Of a stretch of DNA of 16,898 nt, positions 14,027 to 16,898 are shown one piece after another. The DNA is taken from NCBI GenBank assembly GCA_002495735.1, contig DAGM01000026.1, positions 25,532-42,429 of the forward strand, read 5' to 3'. The stretch is from Euryarchaeota archaeon UBA54. Lineage in GTDB: Archaea; Thermoplasmatota; Poseidoniia; Poseidoniales; Thalassarchaeaceae. The translations under genes were made by a program, and so were the position numbers. The notes beneath the pieces were generated by a model. It worked only from the letters and a program-made list of their open reading frames with translations, was not told the DNA's origin and ran no database searches. The stretch's first letter is position 1. Every line of letters starts with the position of its first letter.

Positions 14027-14314
14027 CTATGTCCACTCGGTAGGCTCGTCCTTCTTTGCCTTCTTCCATGACCTGTAGCACGACTTGCATATTGTGACTC
14101 GCTTCGAGTCCTTGGTGAGTCCTGACTCACCCCAGACGTCAACTGCTCTGTCGAAGGCTAATTTTCGACCGCCGACCTTCTTGTCTGACCAGTTTTCGCA
14201 TCCTGCAACATCGCACTTGATTTCGCCTACGTATTCCTCGTCTTCCTTCTTCCCGGGGCCAGCGGTGGCTGACGCTGTATTACGCTTCTTACGTGCGTTG
14301 GCCTTGAATCCCAT
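14027..14314 (-). CDS. Small four-cysteine (putative zinc-binding) basic protein
   Basis: The 95-residue protein is not assigned to a family I can name. The N-terminus (MGFKANARKKRN) is strongly basic, followed by a Gly/Ala/Thr linker, then Cys34-x4-Cys39 and Cys76-x2-Cys79, a spacing compatible with one structural zinc site bringing the ends of a 36-residue loop together. The C-terminal stretch RSWKKAKKDE is again lysine-rich, suggesting nucleic-acid or ribosome binding. I used ATG 14314; a GTG at 14323 would add three residues (MRR). It lies 24 nt (or 15 nt) after purA on the same strand and is probably cotranscribed with it. The compact metal-binding pattern and its conservation of reading frame argue for a real gene; function unknown. 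Confidence 0.7.
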   Translation of the reverse strand: MGFKANARKKRNTASATAGPGKKEDEEYVGEIKCDVAGCENWSDKKVGGRKLAFDRAVDVWGESGLTKDSKRVTICKSCYRSWKKAKKDEPTEWT

Positions 14315-14338
14315 ACGGCGCACGCCAAAGTGGACTGA

Positions 14339-15685
14339 TTAGAAGGTTGCCTCATCCGCAGGGAAGTCGAACGGGCCTCCTTTGCTAGCGATCGATGCGT
14401 GACGATCGGGGCCGACTCCGACACTGACGATGGGGACTCCTGCTAGATACTCAATCCGCGCGATGTACTTCCTGATGACTTCTGGGAAGGTGTCGAACCC
14501 AGTGTCCTCTGACCTAGAAGCGTCGGCCATAGCGATCCACTCATCCATAGAAATCGCTGGGAATCCTGGATGAGTCTCGTATATCGGAGTGCATCTCGCA
14601 AGGTCTTCACTGGTGGTCGGCATAACATGGAGCGTCCTGTCGTCCATCTCGTAGCCAATGCATATCCTCAGTTCGTCAAGACCCCCGAGTACGTCCAACT
14701 TAGTGACCACCAAGCCGGTGTAGCCATTGATACGATTGCTCTCACGCAGTGCCACCATGTCCAGCCACCCGGTACGCCTCGGTCGGCCTGTGGTGGTTCC
14801 GTACTCGTTGCCCACCTGCGCCATGTGCATTCCGGGACCCTCTTCAAGAGAGAGTTCAGAAGGGAACGGCCCGTTGCCAACCCTCGTCGTATAGGCCTTG
14901 GTGATTCCGAAGCACTGGTCTACATGCCCGGGGTGGATTCCAGCACCGTGAGTGGCGTTAGCTCTGCTGGTCACAGACGAGGTAACGAAGGGGTAAGTGC
15001 CCTGATCTATGTCAAGCATAGCTCCCTGCGCTCCCTCTAGCAGTACCCTCTCCTCGTTCCTCAGGGCCATGTCAATCATCAGTCCAGTTGGCCTAATTGC
15101 ATCCGAATAGCGCTCGAGTATCCACTTGAGGTCTGACTGTAGGGCATCAACCTCAATGTCATCGCTCACCCCTACGGTCTCGAGTTGCTTACTCATCCGT
15201 TCTGCCTGAGTTTGAATTGCTTCTTCGTTGGCTACCAGATTAGCGAGGTCAGCGAATCTGATGCCTACTCTCTCTATGCGGTCTCGATAGGTCGGGCCGA
15301 TGCCACGACCGGTCGTGCCAACGACGCGATCCGCACTGTCGTACAGCCTGTGGAAGGGGAGGATGATTGAGGCTCTCTCACTGATGAACAACCGCTTGCC
15401 CTCGGGCCTCTCGCCGGTTAGGTCATGCCACTTGTCGAGTTCTTCCTCAAGGACCCAGGGGTCGATGACCATGCCGTCACCAAGGACGAGATTGCAGTGC
15501 TCGTAAGAAATTCCCGAAGGTATCTGATGGAGTTTGAGAGTGGTGTCGCCATGTACGATTGTGTGGCCAGCATTGTTGCCTCCTTGGAAGCGGACGGTCC
15601 ACGTCGAATGGTTGGCTAGTTGATCTATGGCCTTGCCCTTTCCCTCATCACCCCACTGGGCTCCAAGTACGACGCTAGCAGGCAC
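14339..15685 (-). CDS. purA: Adenylosuccinate synthetase PurA
   Basis: PurA joins aspartate to IMP using GTP, the committed step to AMP. The phosphate-binding loop QWGDEGKGK with Asp13 and the NNAGHT segment with His41 are at the same numbers as the catalytic pair in E. coli PurA. Further signatures are GTTGRGIGPTY (123-133), EGAQGAMLDIDQGTYPFVTSS region (from 217) and GTTTGRPRRTGWLD (296-309). GTG 15685-15683 is preferred: a GAGG Shine-Dalgarno sits 5 nt upstream (15694-15691), and the 448-residue product then begins just before the first beta strand. The longer ATG start at 15742 adds 19 residues with no family counterpart. The small four-cysteine gene follows. The divergent rpl40e gene starts 116 nt away. 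Confidence 0.95.
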   Translation of the reverse strand: MPASVVLGAQWGDEGKGKAIDQLANHSTWTVRFQGGNNAGHTIVHGDTTLKLHQIPSGISYEHCNLVLGDGMVIDPWVLEEELDKWHDLTGERPEGKRLFISERASIILPFHRLYDSADRVVGTTGRGIGPTYRDRIERVGIRFADLANLVANEEAIQTQAERMSKQLETVGVSDDIEVDALQSDLKWILERYSDAIRPTGLMIDMALRNEERVLLEGAQGAMLDIDQGTYPFVTSSVTSRANATHGAGIHPGHVDQCFGITKAYTTRVGNGPFPSELSLEEGPGMHMAQVGNEYGTTTGRPRRTGWLDMVALRESNRINGYTGLVVTKLDVLGGLDELRICIGYEMDDRTLHVMPTTSEDLARCTPIYETHPGFPAISMDEWIAMADASRSEDTGFDTFPEVIRKYIARIEYLAGVPIVSVGVGPDRHASIASKGGPFDFPADEATF

Positions 15686-15767
15686 CGTAGCCTCGGGCAG
15701 TATGAACTGCCGATGAATGCTTTGGCGGGAATCAATCCACATATCTCAGAGATTTTACGGTGGGAAG

Positions 15768-15775
15768 CGATTATG
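15768..15775 (+). promoter_or_regulatory. Putative TATA-like element of rpl40e
   Basis: An AT-rich octamer (GCGATTAT-type, GATTATGA) lies 27-34 nt before the rpl40e ATG. That spacing would give a leaderless or nearly leaderless transcript, common in archaea. No Shine-Dalgarno is seen before the ATG, which agrees with this. The assignment is by position and composition only. Confidence 0.3.
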
Positions 15776-15801
15776 AAGGGTTGTCAGGTCGACCGGACTG
15801 C

Positions 15802-15957
15802 ATGGCTCAGAGGCACCCCGAGGCAGAGGCTCGTCTACTCAAGAAGTGGGTATGTATGCGTTGCTCTGCGACCCACAGGGGGAGAAAGCCGAGAGCATGC
15901 CGTAAGTGCAAATACACGGGTCTGAGAATGAAGGCTTCCGAGCGCAGGAAGACATGA
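15802..15957 (+). CDS. rpl40e: 50S ribosomal protein L40e
   Basis: This 51-residue, strongly basic protein has the L40e layout: an N-terminal PEAEARLL helix, then a zinc ribbon Cys18-x2-Cys21-x11-Cys33-x2-Cys36, and the YTGLRMKA tail matching the family's 'YKGLRPKA'. It binds 23S rRNA in the large subunit; in eukaryotes the same domain is made as a ubiquitin fusion, here it stands alone. ATG 15802 gives the family's normal length (about 50 residues); an upstream in-frame ATG at 15760 would add 14 unrelated residues. It is an archaeal/eukaryotic marker, so it fixes the domain of life. Its stop overlaps the start of the LysE-type gene (ATGA). Confidence 0.95.
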   Translation: MAQRHPEAEARLLKKWVCMRCSATHRGRKPRACRKCKYTGLRMKASERRKT

Positions 15958-16574
15958 GCATGAGTGTCGGGTCTGCAGGACTCGAAGGCTTCGCTCTGAG
16001 CATAGGACTCATACTCGCTCTCGGCCCACAAAATGTGTTCGTCCTCCGGCAGGGCCTACTCCGCTCGCATGTCTTCGCCGTATGCTTGGTCTGCTCTCTT
16101 GCCGATGCCAGTCTGATAGCAGCGGGAGTGCTCGGAATGGGCTCAGTGCTATCTGACATCGAGGGAGCAGAAATCTGGATTGCCGTTGCTGCGGCAGTGT
16201 TCCTAACTGGATATGGTCTGCTGCGTATCAGGTCTGCGATGAGCCCGGTTGGAATGTCTGTAGAGGGCGAGGGAGAAAGCGAACTCGGGCCGACTATAGG
16301 AGCAGCTCTTGCATTTACCTTCCTCAACCCGCACGTCTACATCGACACGCTGCTTCTAATTGGAGGCGCATCAAGCAGGTACTTCGGCGATGATCGTTTG
16401 GCGTTCGGAATAGGTGCTGCTACTGCTTCGTTCGTATTCTTCTTCTCTCTCGGTTACGGCGCCAAGAGTCTCTCCGGAGTTCTGAACAAGCCAGAGTCTT
16501 GGAGAACCATAGATTTCGGAATTGCCTGTATAATGTTCGTGATTGCAGGAGCGATTCTATTGCCGCACCTATGA
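15954..16574 (+). CDS. LysE/ArgO-family amino-acid exporter
   Basis: The 206-residue membrane protein has about six hydrophobic helices, like E. coli ArgO (about 211 residues). [14 protein letters not shown] (21-34) in helix 1 and the hallmark [14 protein letters not shown] (124-137) identify the LysE/ArgO branch, which exports basic amino acids such as arginine or lysine in exchange for protons. I chose ATG 15954 because it overlaps the rpl40e stop as ATGA; the next ATG (15960) is also possible, and an earlier one at 15906 would run deep into rpl40e. The substrate is inferred from the family only. The last sense codon overlaps the stop of the convergent aminotransferase gene. Confidence 0.9.
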   Translation: MSMSVGSAGLEGFALSIGLILALGPQNVFVLRQGLLRSHVFAVCLVCSLADASLIAAGVLGMGSVLSDIEGAEIWIAVAAAVFLTGYGLLRIRSAMSPVGMSVEGEGESELGPTIGAALAFTFLNPHVYIDTLLLIGGASSRYFGDDRLAFGIGAATASFVFFFSLGYGAKSLSGVLNKPESWRTIDFGIACIMFVIAGAILLPHL

Positions 16575-16898
16575 GAGTAGATGCTTGAGCGCATCGAGCA
16601 GAGACTGCACATCTGCCTGTGAGTTATCAATGTGAGGAGATACTCTGAGCAGTCCGGCTCGACTAGTTACCAAGATGGAGTATTCGTCCTGAAGCCTGCG
16701 AGATATCACCTCGCTGCTGACCCCTTCCGGGAGCCTCAGACTGACAATGGCGCTGCGCTCTGAATCCGAGAGCGGCGAGGCCACCTCGATACCGAGGAGC
16801 AGTGCACCATCGACGACCGAGTCGGCAAGTGTTAGGTCGTGTTTCCAAACCTCTTCAATCCCTATCTCGTTAATCTCCTCCACTGCAGCGGCAAGCCC
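16569..16898 (-). CDS. Class V (cysteine desulfurase-like) aminotransferase, C-terminal fragment
   Basis: A frame of 109 residues enters from the right edge and ends at TAG 16571-16569. It shows the C-terminal small domain of fold-type I, class V PLP enzymes: a helix (GLAAAVEEINEIGIEEV), a strand RSAIVSLRLP, a helix (SSEVISRRLQDEYSILVTSR), then GLLRVSPHIDNSQADVQSLLDAL, which resembles the 'R-G-xLRVSPHxYNTEEDI-LL-AL' end of isopenicillin-epimerase/cysteine-desulfurase relatives. The PLP lysine and any catalytic cysteine lie outside the window, so the exact enzyme cannot be named. The gene continues to the right; a GTG at 16883 is internal, not its start. It converges on and overlaps the LysE-type gene by 6 nt. 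Confidence 0.82.
   Translation of the reverse strand, partial: GLAAAVEEINEIGIEEVWKHDLTLADSVVDGALLLGIEVASPLSDSERSAIVSLRLPEGVSSEVISRRLQDEYSILVTSRAGLLRVSPHIDNSQADVQSLLDALKHLLS

Noticed and set aside
15698..15716. Hairpin GGCAG / CTGCC upstream of the purA GTG as a riboswitch or attenuator
   Set aside because: The stem is only 5 bp with a 6-nt loop, and there are no additional conserved elements; it is too weak to call.
1..16898. CRISPR array, prophage, insertion sequence or toxin-antitoxin pair
   Set aside because: No regularly spaced direct repeats with spacers, transposase or integrase motifs, or paired small toxin/antitoxin genes were seen. The Cas4-like nuclease has no cas neighbours.

Overview
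The window looks like a very compact euryarchaeal chromosome segment, most likely from a planktonic marine lineage such as Marine Group II (Poseidoniales). The evidence for Archaea is a ribosomal protein L40e gene (absent from bacteria), a COG2108-type radical SAM protein, a small ThiS/MoaD-like protein ending in Gly-Gly, and an archaeal-style nuclease with C-terminal OB folds. The evidence for a marine planktonic lineage is weaker: a lipoprotein with 'GC...DDGSCE' repeats, which I recall as common in marine planktonic genomes. The exact taxon is an inference. No transposase, integrase, CRISPR array, prophage gene or rRNA is visible, so this reads as ordinary chromosome rather than an island.

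Layout. 1-258 (-) is the N-terminal part of a repeat-containing lipoprotein cut by the window edge. 341-562 (-) is a ThiS/MoaD-like (SAMP-like) protein. 596-681 (+) is tRNA-Ser(CGA). 682-4333 (-) is a three-gene operon: pdxT, a COG2108 radical SAM protein, and a PD-(D/E)XK iron-sulfur nuclease with OB folds. 4397-6198 (+) is serC-deoC. 6199-6274 (-) is tRNA-Val(CAC). 6374-9983 (+) is a thioredoxin-CcdA fusion followed by a PiT phosphate permease fused to a DUF47/PhoU-like domain. 9984-13893 (-) is a three-gene chain: delta-1-pyrroline-5-carboxylate dehydrogenase, a sodium/solute symporter and a PAP2-type membrane enzyme, each start codon overlapping the preceding stop. 14027-15685 (-) is purA plus a small four-cysteine protein. 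15802-16574 (+) is rpl40e overlapping a LysE/ArgO-type exporter. 16569-16898 (-) is the C-terminal end of a class V aminotransferase, cut by the window edge.

How the genes fit together. PdxT supplies ammonia for pyridoxal-phosphate synthesis; divergent SerC is a PLP enzyme of serine synthesis, and DeoC feeds deoxyribose-5-phosphate into central carbon. The P5C dehydrogenase and symporter suggest proline uptake and oxidation to glutamate, although no proline dehydrogenase is in view. PiT-DUF47 imports phosphate. The Trx-CcdA fusion moves reducing power across the membrane. The least explained unit is pdxT / radical SAM / Fe-S nuclease-OB: two probable iron-sulfur proteins of unknown substrate transcribed behind a vitamin B6 gene.

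Organisation is unusually tight. All four convergent junctions have no spacer or overlap: both tRNAs end, with an encoded CCA, on the base next to the opposing stop codon; PiT and PAP2 stop codons abut as TGATCA; lysE and the aminotransferase overlap by 6 nt. No intergenic stretch exceeds about 135 nt; the longest (13894-14026) is AT-rich and probably holds the promoter of the proline operon.
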